Source: Endobugula sp965225895 (GTDB lineage Bacteria > Pseudomonadota > Gammaproteobacteria > Pseudomonadales > Cellvibrionaceae). Taken from it: a stretch of 64,000 bases of DNA. The notes below the pieces were generated by a model. The model did no database searches and was not told the DNA's origin. It saw nothing but the letters and a program-made list of their open reading frames with translations. Positions 34,871 to 42,696 of this stretch are shown in pieces. The stretch is taken from the NCBI GenBank assembly GCA_965225895.1, contig CBDDBR010000011.1, positions 496,001 through 560,000 on the forward strand, given 5' to 3'. A program made the position numbers and the translations under genes. Each line of letters opens with the position of its first letter. Position 1 is the first letter of the stretch.

Positions 34871-34885
34871 TGTTATATTATAACA
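34871..34885. promoter_or_regulatory. Zur box upstream of zrgA
   Basis: TGTTATATTATAACA is a perfect 15-bp palindrome around one central T. The Zur consensus of gammaproteobacteria is a palindrome TGTTATA-N-TATAACA within AATG..CATT; this site matches the 15-bp core fully. It lies 36 bp upstream of the zrgA start, a position suited to repression under zinc sufficiency. Confidence 0.85.
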
Positions 34886-35018
34886 TTACTCTTGGATATA
34901 AAAGCGCTTGTCATGTCTCTCTATGAGGGCGGTTGATATCAGGGTGTTCAAAAAGGAATGGGGATGGAAGGTGTATTACTTATCGATGCGTCTGTGCGAG
35001 GTTGTTTATCTTAGAGGT

Positions 35019-35055
35019 CATAGGCTATACCCCGTTTTTAAGGGGTAAGCCTATG
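35019..35055. other. Strong hairpin between zrgA and hmp
   Basis: CATAGGCT (35019-35026) pairs with AGCCTATG (35048-35055), then TACCCC (35028-35033) with GGGGTA (35042-35047) after a one-base bulge; the loop is GTTTTTAA-like. No U tract follows in either direction. It lies in the 333-bp gene-free stretch 34836-35168, which otherwise contains the Zur box and the 15-bp repeat. Confidence 0.5.
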
Positions 35056-35091
35056 GTGAGTTGTGGTAAAGGGTTTAAATTGGAGGACGTG

Positions 35092-35165
35092 AATCAAAGC
35101 TCCCTTAATTTAAGCCTCCTTAATTTAAACCTCCTTAATCAAAGCTCCCTTAATTAAAGCTCCTT
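35092..35165. repeat. 15-bp tandem repeat downstream of hmp
   Basis: Five degenerate units: AATCAAAGCTCCCTT, AATTTAAGCCTCCTT, AATTTAAACCTCCTT, AATCAAAGCTCCCTT and a 14-bp AATTAAAGCTCCTT. It begins 3 bp beyond the hmp stop codon (35169). A 15-bp period would be in frame in any passing ORF, but I see no gene here. Confidence 0.85.
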
Positions 35166-35168
35166 ATA

Positions 35169-36386
35169 TTATAGCGTTTCATGGGGGCCAAATATCTCGT
35201 AGTGAATACGCGCATTATCAACACCTAATGCGATGAGCTGTTGTTTAACATACTGCATAAATGAAACGGGGCCACAAATATAAAAGCCTCCATCATATAG
35301 CGGCAAAGCTGTTTTAATACGGCTAATATCCATAAAGCCGTGATAGGTTTGAGGAGCTTCTATATCTTCATTGGCATACCACGTGTGATGTTGCAGTGGT
35401 AGTGTTGAGCTAAGTTCTAATATGCGTTGTTTAAATGAATGCTCTTTTGTGCTGTTACAGGCATGTAAGTAATATATTTCTGGGCAGTGATTTGTGTGTC
35501 CTTTTTGTTGGGCATTTTTGGCCAAGGTTTCCACAATGGACTGCATGGGCGTAAGCCCCACACCAGCAGAAATAAGTACTAAAGGGGTGGTGCTTTCAGT
35601 ATAAAAAAAGTCGCCAGCGGGTGGGTAGAGTGTGACCTCATCGCCTAAGCGTAAACCATCGTGCAAGTAGTTAGAGGCAACACCGGGTGTGCTATTTGTT
35701 TCTCGTTTCACCGATATTCGATAGGTGTTGCCATTGGGTGTATCCGACAATGAGTACTGGCGTATTTCACGGTATGTATGATTGGGGAGCGTGAGTTCAA
35801 TACCTATGTACTGTCCTGCATGATAATCCACTACAGCGCCGCCATCGTTAGGTTCAAAAACGAAGCTTTTGACTAATTCGGATTCCATTTTTTTCTCGAT
35901 AAGGCGAAATTGTCTTCCACCTTTCCAGCCTCCACGGGCTTCTTTTTTCTGTTGGTATAACGTGTTTTCTACCGAAATTAACACGTCAGCCAACTGTTGG
36001 TAGGCCGCTGCCCACGCTTGTGTGACTTCTTCAGTAAAGGCGTCGGGAGCAAGCTCTTGTAGTGTGGCCAGTAGGTGTTTTCCCACAATAGGATAGTGTT
36101 CGGCTTGAATATTTAAACTGGTGTGTTTGTGAGCAATACGCTCAACAGCACTGGTGAGTGCGGGTAAATTATCAACATACTTTGCATAAGCGGCAATGGC
36201 GTTAAATAAGGCAAATTGTTGTTTACCTGAGTGCTGATTACTCATGTTAAATGTATGTTGTAATTCAGGGTTGTGTGTAAATAGGCGTTGATAAAAATGT
36301 TCCGTGATTGCTGAACCTGCAGACTCCAGTAAAGGAATGGTGCTTTTAACAATAGCGATGTCTCGTTCAGTTAATGTTGTGCTCAT
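35169..36386 (-). CDS. hmp: Flavohemoglobin (nitric oxide dioxygenase)
   Basis: Cytoplasmic enzyme that converts NO to nitrate using O2 and NAD(P)H. Residues 1-140 are a globin with B10 tyrosine Y32, Q56 and proximal haem histidine H88; the FAD domain (RQYSLSD near 198) and NAD domain (CGPVSF near the C-terminus) follow. Length 405 is normal. It is divergent from norR, with a sigma-54 promoter and NorR-type sites between them. All catalytic residues are present. Confidence 0.95.
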   Translation of the reverse strand: MSTTLTERDIAIVKSTIPLLESAGSAITEHFYQRLFTHNPELQHTFNMSNQHSGKQQFALFNAIAAYAKYVDNLPALTSAVERIAHKHTSLNIQAEHYPIVGKHLLATLQELAPDAFTEEVTQAWAAAYQQLADVLISVENTLYQQKKEARGGWKGGRQFRLIEKKMESELVKSFVFEPNDGGAVVDYHAGQYIGIELTLPNHTYREIRQYSLSDTPNGNTYRISVKRETNSTPGVASNYLHDGLRLGDEVTLYPPAGDFFYTESTTPLVLISAGVGLTPMQSIVETLAKNAQQKGHTNHCPEIYYLHACNSTKEHSFKQRILELSSTLPLQHHTWYANEDIEAPQTYHGFMDISRIKTALPLYDGGFYICGPVSFMQYVKQQLIALGVDNARIHYEIFGPHETL

Positions 36387-36428
36387 CAGTGATAACTCCT
36401 TGGTAGTCGATGGTGTAGTATGGTTATA

Positions 36429-36442
36429 GCGAATCTTGTGCC
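36429..36442 (-). promoter_or_regulatory. Sigma-54 promoter of hmp
   Basis: On the minus strand the sequence reads TTGGCAC-AAGAT-TCGCT, with the -24 GG at 36441-36442 and the -12 GC at 36429-36430 at exactly 10 bases spacing. It points toward hmp, with a start site near 36417. This suits activation by the sigma-54-dependent regulator NorR. Confidence 0.75.
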
Positions 36443-36495
36443 AATTAAATAACCTTTATTTATCAATAGCTTATGTATATATTTTATTTTAAGTA

Positions 36496-36506
36496 GTCAT
36501 TTTGAC
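36496..36506. promoter_or_regulatory. NorR-binding-like site 1
   Basis: GTCATTTTGAC, a perfect GTCA-TTT-TGAC palindrome that obeys the GT-N7-AC rule for NorR. It is 54 bp upstream of the hmp -24 element, as expected for an enhancer site. Confidence 0.65.
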
Positions 36507-36539
36507 CATCTTTATTTTGTATTAATATGACTTTAGTGA

Positions 36540-36550
36540 GTCATTTTGAT
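36540..36550. promoter_or_regulatory. NorR-binding-like site 2
   Basis: GTCATTTTGAT, nine of ten positions as in site 1, starting exactly 44 bp (four helical turns) away. It is nearer to norR. NorR often uses three sites; a third was not clear. Confidence 0.5.
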
Positions 36551-36595
36551 ATTGTGTGACATGTGAATATAAGTTGAATGAAGGTAGAGGCTGCT

Positions 36596-38176
36596 ATGGG
36601 TGATATTAGTTCTAACGCATTAATAGAATTGGCGATGGATTTAACCAATAGCTTAACAAGCCAAGATCGTTTTGATCGCCTGCTAAGTACCGTGCGACAA
36701 ACTATCACTTGTGATGCTGTGGTATTACTTAAGCAAGAGGGAACGGTACTGACGCCATTGGCACAACAAGGGTTAACGTCAGATAGTTTGGGTCGCCGTT
36801 TTGATATTGCATCGCATCCACGATTGGCCGCAATTTGTCGGGCGACATCCCCTGTGCGTTTTCCTGCCGACAGCCCATTACCAGACCCCTATGACGGCAT
36901 GATGTTAGCGAGCGATGGTAATTTTCCTATACATGCGTGTATGGGTTTGCCTTTGTTGGTGAATGGGCGTTTGATGGGGGTGTTAACGGTGGATAGTATG
37001 ACCCCGAATATATTTGACGATATTCCTCAGCGTACACTAGATATTATTTCTGCGATGTCGTCGGCTGCATTAAATACGGCCATGTTATTGCAACAGCTAG
37101 AAACATTGTCGCAGCATAAACAGCAAGTGGTTGAAGAGCTAACTCACGAGGCGTTGATTAAAGATGGTGGCGAGTTAATGGGAGATAGCCATGCCATGCA
37201 AATACTCAAACGCGAAATTAGCTTGGTGGCACCGTCTGATTTTTCTGTATTAATTGAAGGTGAAACTGGCGTGGGTAAAGAATTAGTCGCGCGTACTATA
37301 CATCGCCAATCTACACGACATCACGGGCCATTAGTGTACGTGAATTGTGCGGCTATCCCTGAAAATTTAGTAGAGAGTGAATTGTTTGGTCATGTGAAAG
37401 GTGCGTTTACAGGAGCGGATAGAGCCCGTGCAGGAAAATTTAATTTAGCCAACAACGGCACTATATTTTTAGATGAAATCGGTGAGCTGCCTTTAGCTGC
37501 GCAAAGTAAATTATTGCGAGCGCTGCAAAACCAAGAAATTCAACCTGTAGGGCAAGATGAAGTAGAGCGTATAGATGTACGCATTCTTGCAGCCACCAAT
37601 CGCCAATTAAAAGAAGAGGTGGCGGCACATCGTTTTCGTGCAGATCTATACCATCGTTTGAGTGTTTACCCCATTCATATTCCCCCGTTACGTGAGCGAC
37701 AAGGTGATACAGCAATACTGGCTGGCTATTTTGCTGAGCACGTTAGGCGAAAGCTAGGGTTACAACAACTCGTACTAGAGCCCGCTGTATTGCATCGTTT
37801 GCAAGACTATCAATGGCCGGGTAATGTGCGAGAACTAGAGCATGTGATTAGTCGTGTGGCATTGCAAGCGAAAGCGACCAGTGCTTCCCCCATTGTTAAA
37901 ATCACAGCTTCGCACTTAAGGTATTTGGTGGATGCAACAATAACCAATCATGCACACACCAATCGTAGTGATTCCGTAGAAGAAAATATTGCAGACGAGA
38001 TGAGTTTAAAACAGTCTACTGAAAATTTTCAGCGTCAACGTATTCGTCAAATATTAGAAGAAGAGCACGGTAACTGGACGGCAGCAGCCAAACGCTTGGG
38101 AGTGAACCGTGCTAATTTAAGCCGTTTAGCGAAGCGGCTAGGGCTTGTGATTAATAAAAAAGTGGTGTGTAGTTAA
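36596..38176 (+). CDS. norR: NO-responsive sigma-54 activator NorR
   Basis: Enhancer-binding protein of 526 residues: GAF domain (1-165), AAA+ domain with Walker A GETGVGKE (222-229) and GAFTGA (269-274), and a C-terminal Fis-type HTH. The non-haem iron ligand region is kept (HPRL, RFPADSPLPDPYDG, and C115 in HACMGLPL), so it should sense NO. I choose the ATG at 36596 with AGAGG 5 nt upstream over the in-frame ATG at 36578. It activates the divergent hmp. Confidence 0.93.
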   Translation: MGDISSNALIELAMDLTNSLTSQDRFDRLLSTVRQTITCDAVVLLKQEGTVLTPLAQQGLTSDSLGRRFDIASHPRLAAICRATSPVRFPADSPLPDPYDGMMLASDGNFPIHACMGLPLLVNGRLMGVLTVDSMTPNIFDDIPQRTLDIISAMSSAALNTAMLLQQLETLSQHKQQVVEELTHEALIKDGGELMGDSHAMQILKREISLVAPSDFSVLIEGETGVGKELVARTIHRQSTRHHGPLVYVNCAAIPENLVESELFGHVKGAFTGADRARAGKFNLANNGTIFLDEIGELPLAAQSKLLRALQNQEIQPVGQDEVERIDVRILAATNRQLKEEVAAHRFRADLYHRLSVYPIHIPPLRERQGDTAILAGYFAEHVRRKLGLQQLVLEPAVLHRLQDYQWPGNVRELEHVISRVALQAKATSASPIVKITASHLRYLVDATITNHAHTNRSDSVEENIADEMSLKQSTENFQRQRIRQILEEEHGNWTAAAKRLGVNRANLSRLAKRLGLVINKKVVCS

Positions 38177-38206
38177 ACATATAGTTAAATATATAGTTAA
38201 ACATAC
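38171..38206. repeat. 12-bp tandem repeat after norR
   Basis: Three units: AGTTAAACATAT (38171-38182), AGTTAAATATAT and AGTTAAACATAC. The first unit contains the norR stop TAA (38174-38176). The molybdoenzyme gene starts 21 bp after the array. Confidence 0.75.
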
Positions 38207-38227
38207 AGACAAAAACGGGTTATATAA

Positions 38228-40417
38228 ATGAAAAATATTGTTGGTGGCGGCCCTAAAAAAGTTCTTTATACCTTAAATACGGTGAGGCGTATGGGGTTTA
38301 AAAAATCAGCCAAGGCATTGCGAGCACACAATACGTGTAAGGCCTGTGGTTTAGGTATGGGTGGTCAACAAGGCGGTATGACCAATGAGCTGGGTGAGTT
38401 TCCTTCTGTTTGTAATAAAAGTATTCAAGCGCAATCCACTGACATTCAACCTGCTATTCCTAGTGAAGTGTTTAACCACACATTAGATGAACTGCGCGAA
38501 CTGTCCCCTAAAGAGTTAGAGCATATGGGGCGTTTAGGGTCGCCTATTTTTAAAGCAAAGGGCGAAAACAATTACCGCGAAGTTGATTGGGATTGGGCGC
38601 TTTCTTATGCGGCCAATCGCTTTGCCGATACATCACCAGAGCGCAGTTTTTTTTATTCATCGGGTCGCTCATCTAATGAGTCAGGCTTTGTGTTGCAATT
38701 ATTAGCACGTTTATATGGGACTAATAATGTCAACAACTGTTCGTATTATTGCCACCAAGCGACCAGTGTAGGTTTAGGATCAACGATTGGTACGGGTACA
38801 TCAACGATTGAGTTAGATGACTTGTCACAGTGCGATACTATTTTTGTGATCGGTGCTAATCCAGCATCTAATCATCCACGTTTTATTCATCAGCTCAAAA
38901 ATTGCCGTGATCGTGGTGGGCAAGTGATTGTGATTAACCCAGCTAAAGAGCCGGGGCTTGTTAAATTTGCGGTGCCTAAAAGTGCCCACTCAATGATAGT
39001 GGGCGGTACTGATATTGCCTCTTTATATTTGCAGCCCAATATTGGTGGTGATATTGCTTTATTCAAAGGTATCGCTAAAGCAGTATTAGAACAATCGGCA
39101 GAAGACAATGAATTTATTACTCAATACTGTGATAATTTTACGGTGTTTGTAGACGATATAAAAAATACAACGTGGCATGACATAGAAACACACAGTGCTA
39201 TCCATCAAGCGCAAATAGAGCAGGCTGCTCGTTTATACGCGCAATCTACCAATGCGGTATTTGCTTGGGGAATGGGTATGACTCATCATCGCTTTGGTAG
39301 CGAAAATGTAGAATACATTGCCAATCTCGCATTATTGCGTGGCATGGTTGGTAAACGTTATAGCGGCTTATTACCTTTGCGCGGTCATAGTAATGTGCAA
39401 GGGATTGGTACTATTGGTGTTAAACCTGTATTAGCTGATGATGTGTTTACACGTCTAGAAAATACCTTGAACATATCATTGCCCACTGCCTCGGGCCTAG
39501 ACACCTTTCATGCTTTATCTGCGGCGCACAGCGGTGAAATAGATTGTGCATGTATTGTGGGCGGCAACTTATATAGCGCTACACCTAATACTGAGTGGGC
39601 GAAAACTGCCTTAGACCGTATCGCATGTAAAGTGTATTTAACCACCACGTTGAATCAAGGGCACTTATATGGTGTGGACAACAGCGACGCATTAATTTTA
39701 CCTGTTAAATCACGGGATGAAGAACAGCAATCAACCACCCAAGAATCCATGTTTAACTTTGTACGTTTAAGCAATGGGGGCATTGATCGTCTTGATAATG
39801 TGCGTTCAGAAGTGTCTATTTTGGCAACGATAGGTCAGCAATTATTGGCAAAAATTGCGCCCAATAACCCTATAGATTTTTCTCAATTTGAACAGCACGA
39901 TACCATTCGAGAAACCATTGCAAATACTGTGACAGGCATGGAAGAGCTTAAAGATATTGGTGTGGCTAAAAAAGAATTTCACGTGCGCCATCGAGTCATG
40001 CACGAGCCTTCATTTAATACCGCAACGGCAAAAGCGCGTTTTATTGTTCATCCTATTCCGCAGGTAAATAGTCGTAGTGAGCGTTATCCTTTCTTGTTGG
40101 CAAGTGTGCGTAGTGAGGGGCAGTTTAATAGTATTATTTATGAAGAAACGGATAGCTACCGTTTTAATGCAGGGCGCCATACGGTATTTTTATCTGATGA
40201 AGATATGCAAGATTTAGGCGTTAGTCATGGTGATGCCGTTGATGTTGTGTCGCAGCAGGGTGTTATGAAACAAGCGAGAGTACAGCGTTTTGATTTACCC
40301 AAAGGAAATGTCATGGCCTATTACCCCGAAGCCAATGTGCTGGCAGAACACAACTTAGATCCTAGAAGCTTAACGCCAAATTTTAAATCGATTGCTGTTA
40401 ATATTATTGTGCGCTAA
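38228..40417 (+). CDS. FdhF/YdeP-family molybdopterin oxidoreductase
   Basis: A 729-residue molybdopterin-guanine dinucleotide enzyme of the formate-dehydrogenase-like YdeP group. It has the N-terminal motif CKACGLGMGGQ (C37, C40, and C62), which could hold a partial iron-sulfur cluster, and the likely molybdenum ligand C175 in NNCSYYCHQATSVGL. The RxRxSLLPLRGHSNVQG-like segment and the C-terminal molydopterin dinucleotide-binding domain follow. Family members are cytoplasmic and lack a transmembrane partner. The gene lies 51 nt after norR on the same strand and may share NO or nitrite-related control. The actual substrate is unknown. Confidence 0.85.
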   Translation: MKNIVGGGPKKVLYTLNTVRRMGFKKSAKALRAHNTCKACGLGMGGQQGGMTNELGEFPSVCNKSIQAQSTDIQPAIPSEVFNHTLDELRELSPKELEHMGRLGSPIFKAKGENNYREVDWDWALSYAANRFADTSPERSFFYSSGRSSNESGFVLQLLARLYGTNNVNNCSYYCHQATSVGLGSTIGTGTSTIELDDLSQCDTIFVIGANPASNHPRFIHQLKNCRDRGGQVIVINPAKEPGLVKFAVPKSAHSMIVGGTDIASLYLQPNIGGDIALFKGIAKAVLEQSAEDNEFITQYCDNFTVFVDDIKNTTWHDIETHSAIHQAQIEQAARLYAQSTNAVFAWGMGMTHHRFGSENVEYIANLALLRGMVGKRYSGLLPLRGHSNVQGIGTIGVKPVLADDVFTRLENTLNISLPTASGLDTFHALSAAHSGEIDCACIVGGNLYSATPNTEWAKTALDRIACKVYLTTTLNQGHLYGVDNSDALILPVKSRDEEQQSTTQESMFNFVRLSNGGIDRLDNVRSEVSILATIGQQLLAKIAPNNPIDFSQFEQHDTIRETIANTVTGMEELKDIGVAKKEFHVRHRVMHEPSFNTATAKARFIVHPIPQVNSRSERYPFLLASVRSEGQFNSIIYEETDSYRFNAGRHTVFLSDEDMQDLGVSHGDAVDVVSQQGVMKQARVQRFDLPKGNVMAYYPEANVLAEHNLDPRSLTPNFKSIAVNIIVR

Positions 40418-41087
40418 AAAATAGCTGGCGATAAAACGCATCGGCTTTGCCTTTGCTATTATCGCTATCCGTCATAATAGCAATGCCTTCAATTTCATCT
40501 ATTTCTTCTTGAAAATAACGTTGTAAATCGGCTTTCACATTAATCTTTTCGCTAACCCATTGATGAACCCGTGAATCCCCACTTTGCTGTGCGATGATGA
40601 TGGCGTCATTGCTATAAGGGCTTGACCAATGAGAGCCTTTAGGCGAATGATTAGCCCACACATAGCAGAGTACGCGCGGATAAAATGATCCGTTTTTGGC
40701 TTTGACTGCAATATAAACGCGCGCAGAAAAATCATCGCCTTGTTTACTCTGTTCGTTAATATCGGTGAAAGTATTGCTGACTTTCCACTGCCATTGTAAA
40801 TAGGGTGTTTGCTGTAAATTAACAGTTTTTTGTTGGTACAGCATTGAGGCACTGGCGTCACTGTGGGCGTGAATTACAGCGTGTTCATTACTTTCAATAA
40901 GAGAGTAGTTTGTTTTTGTGGCAAAAACGCGCTCTTGCCACAGGCTTAATGGCGCTAATGTGATTGCAGGAGTTTGATCATTGGGGGTATGAGAGGCAAT
41001 AGGCGTGCAAGCCACAAGGGTCAACAAAACGGCGCCTAAACATACCGTGTTTAACAATAGGATGAATCGGGTACGCAAGTTTTTCAT
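40404..41087 (-). CDS. DUF3047 lipoprotein
   Basis: A 227-residue exported lipoprotein. The lipobox LVAC places the modified cysteine at C27 and the next residue (T28) does not signal inner-membrane retention. The body contains the DUF3047 blocks YLQWQWKVSNTF, DDFSARVYIAVK and GIAIMTDSDNSKGKADAFYRQLFF. The family has no known biochemical role. Its 3' end overlaps the 3' end of the molybdoenzyme gene by 14 bp in convergent orientation. Confidence 0.82.
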   Translation of the reverse strand: MKNLRTRFILLLNTVCLGAVLLTLVACTPIASHTPNDQTPAITLAPLSLWQERVFATKTNYSLIESNEHAVIHAHSDASASMLYQQKTVNLQQTPYLQWQWKVSNTFTDINEQSKQGDDFSARVYIAVKAKNGSFYPRVLCYVWANHSPKGSHWSSPYSNDAIIIAQQSGDSRVHQWVSEKINVKADLQRYFQEEIDEIEGIAIMTDSDNSKGKADAFYRQLFFSAQ

Positions 41088-41272
41088 GTATGACCTATAA
41101 AAAGTAACGCCCTAGAGCAACGCTGTTTTGTATTAATAGTTGCGGTTATCGTTGCAATTATTATTATAGCTATCGTCGTAGCTTTCCTTGTCGGCTGTGC
41201 TTATAGGCAATTTTTTGGGGTGATATTTTTATGACAAATAGAGTCAAATAATAAGAATTAACTAAAAAATAG

Positions 41273-42040
41273 TTAACTAATCACCCCAGTGGTTCGTACT
41301 CGTTTGCTACCTTTAACGGTGGGCGTTGTTTTTAAGGCTGCGAGTTTTTTCTGATGCTGTGCGTCAATCATATTTTTAAAGGCGATAAGAAAACCTGTGA
41401 CCAAAAAAGCACCCGGTGGCAAAATGGCAATTAAAAAACCAGGGTAATTATCACCAAACACGGTGAGCTTCCAGCCACGAGCGACTTCGCCAAACAGCAG
41501 CTGCATGTCGGCAAATAATGTGCCTGCACCTAATAGCTCACGTATGGCACCCAGTATGACTAAAACACACAAAAAGCCTAACCCCATCATAAAGCCATCA
41601 ACGGCAGAAGGGATCAGTGTATTCTTGCAGGCAAACGCATCAGCACGTCCAAGAATGGCACAGTTGGTAACAATGAGCGGAATAAAAATACCTAAAATCT
41701 GATACAGCTCATAGGTATAAGCCTGCATTAATAATTCGGTTGCGGTAGTGAATGAGGCAATAATCATTACAAAGGCAGGGAGTTTTACGGCGTCACTAAC
41801 CACATTACGAATAAGTGATACTGCAACGTTAGAACCCACTAATACCAACATGGTCGCCAAGCCTAAACCCAAGGCATTTACGACCGAGCCGCTCACCGCT
41901 AGCAATGGGCATAAGCCTAGTAATTGCACCAGTGCAGGGTTGTTTGACCAAAGGCCATTTTTTGTAATTTCTGAATAATTAACAGCGTTTGCTTTTGCGG
42001 CGGTATCTGTTGAGTTTTCAGTGATATCGTTATTGTCCAT
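41273..42040 (-). CDS. rsxE: Rnf/Rsx electron transport complex subunit E
   Basis: A 255-residue inner-membrane subunit with six hydrophobic segments (including LGLCPLLAVSGSVVNALGLG and ITNCAILGRADAFA). It is paired with RsxA in the membrane core of the ion-translocating ferredoxin:NAD oxidoreductase. It is the last gene of the operon here, with no nth gene following. A weak AT hairpin (41258-41276) overlaps the stop codon. Confidence 0.93.
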   Translation of the reverse strand: MDNNDITENSTDTAAKANAVNYSEITKNGLWSNNPALVQLLGLCPLLAVSGSVVNALGLGLATMLVLVGSNVAVSLIRNVVSDAVKLPAFVMIIASFTTATELLMQAYTYELYQILGIFIPLIVTNCAILGRADAFACKNTLIPSAVDGFMMGLGFLCVLVILGAIRELLGAGTLFADMQLLFGEVARGWKLTVFGDNYPGFLIAILPPGAFLVTGFLIAFKNMIDAQHQKKLAALKTTPTVKGSKRVRTTGVIS

Positions 42041-42042
42041 GG

Positions 42043-42684
42043 TTATTGCTCATTTCCGAGTGCTGAATCGGGAAACAGTAATGTTTTGTTGTTATCAACA
42101 AAACGTAAAATATTATACACACGGCTAACTACTGCGCGTGGTGTGATAGTGGCGCCAGTAAACTGATCAAATTCACCACCATTCTTTTTTACTTTCCAGC
42201 CATTTTCGGCAGGGTTGTTGAGGGAGCGGTCACGAAAGCTATTAATCCACTCGCTCTTTTTAATATCAACTTTATCGCCTAATCCGGGTGTTTCTTTGTG
42301 GCTTAATACACGTACGCCAGCAATGGTGCCATCGGTATTAATACCTGCAATCATTTTAATATCGCCGTTATAACCGTTAGGTGCAATAGCGGGTACGATA
42401 ACGGCAACAATACGATTATTTTTACGCGCTACATATATAGTCTCGTCAGATAACTTGCCTAATAGCGTGTGCGCGGATTCGGGAATAGTTAACGTATCAA
42501 GTAGTAAGTCATTATCAAAACGCGATTGTGGCAAAATTTCTAATAGGGCTTTTTGTGCGGCCTTACGTTCAGACGCTTTAATATCATCTTTTGTCGCTTC
42601 GTAAGTAAAAGCCAGTGTACCCGCAGTGACAACGGCGAATAAAAATAATAAAAAACTATTTTTACCAATAGAAAGGTGCATCAT
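42043..42684 (-). CDS. rsxG: Rnf/Rsx subunit G (covalent FMN)
   Basis: Inner-membrane-anchored periplasmic flavoprotein of 213 residues. One N-terminal membrane segment (about 8-28) is followed by an FMN-binding domain whose TGATIT motif has the flavinylated threonine T179. It lies 2 nt before rsxE and 12 nt after rsxD. Confidence 0.93.
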   Translation of the reverse strand: MMHLSIGKNSFLLFLFAVVTAGTLAFTYEATKDDIKASERKAAQKALLEILPQSRFDNDLLLDTLTIPESAHTLLGKLSDETIYVARKNNRIVAVIVPAIAPNGYNGDIKMIAGINTDGTIAGVRVLSHKETPGLGDKVDIKKSEWINSFRDRSLNNPAENGWKVKKNGGEFDQFTGATITPRAVVSRVYNILRFVDNNKTLLFPDSALGNEQ

Positions 42685-42696
42685 GGTGTGTGTTCT

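Noticed and set aside
34933..35157. A plus-strand ORF across the hmp-zrgA gap, ending in repeated NQSSL/NLSLL pentapeptides
   Set aside because: Its start is a TTG with no ribosome-binding site and its tail is only the 15-bp repeat read in frame. No codon bias supports it.
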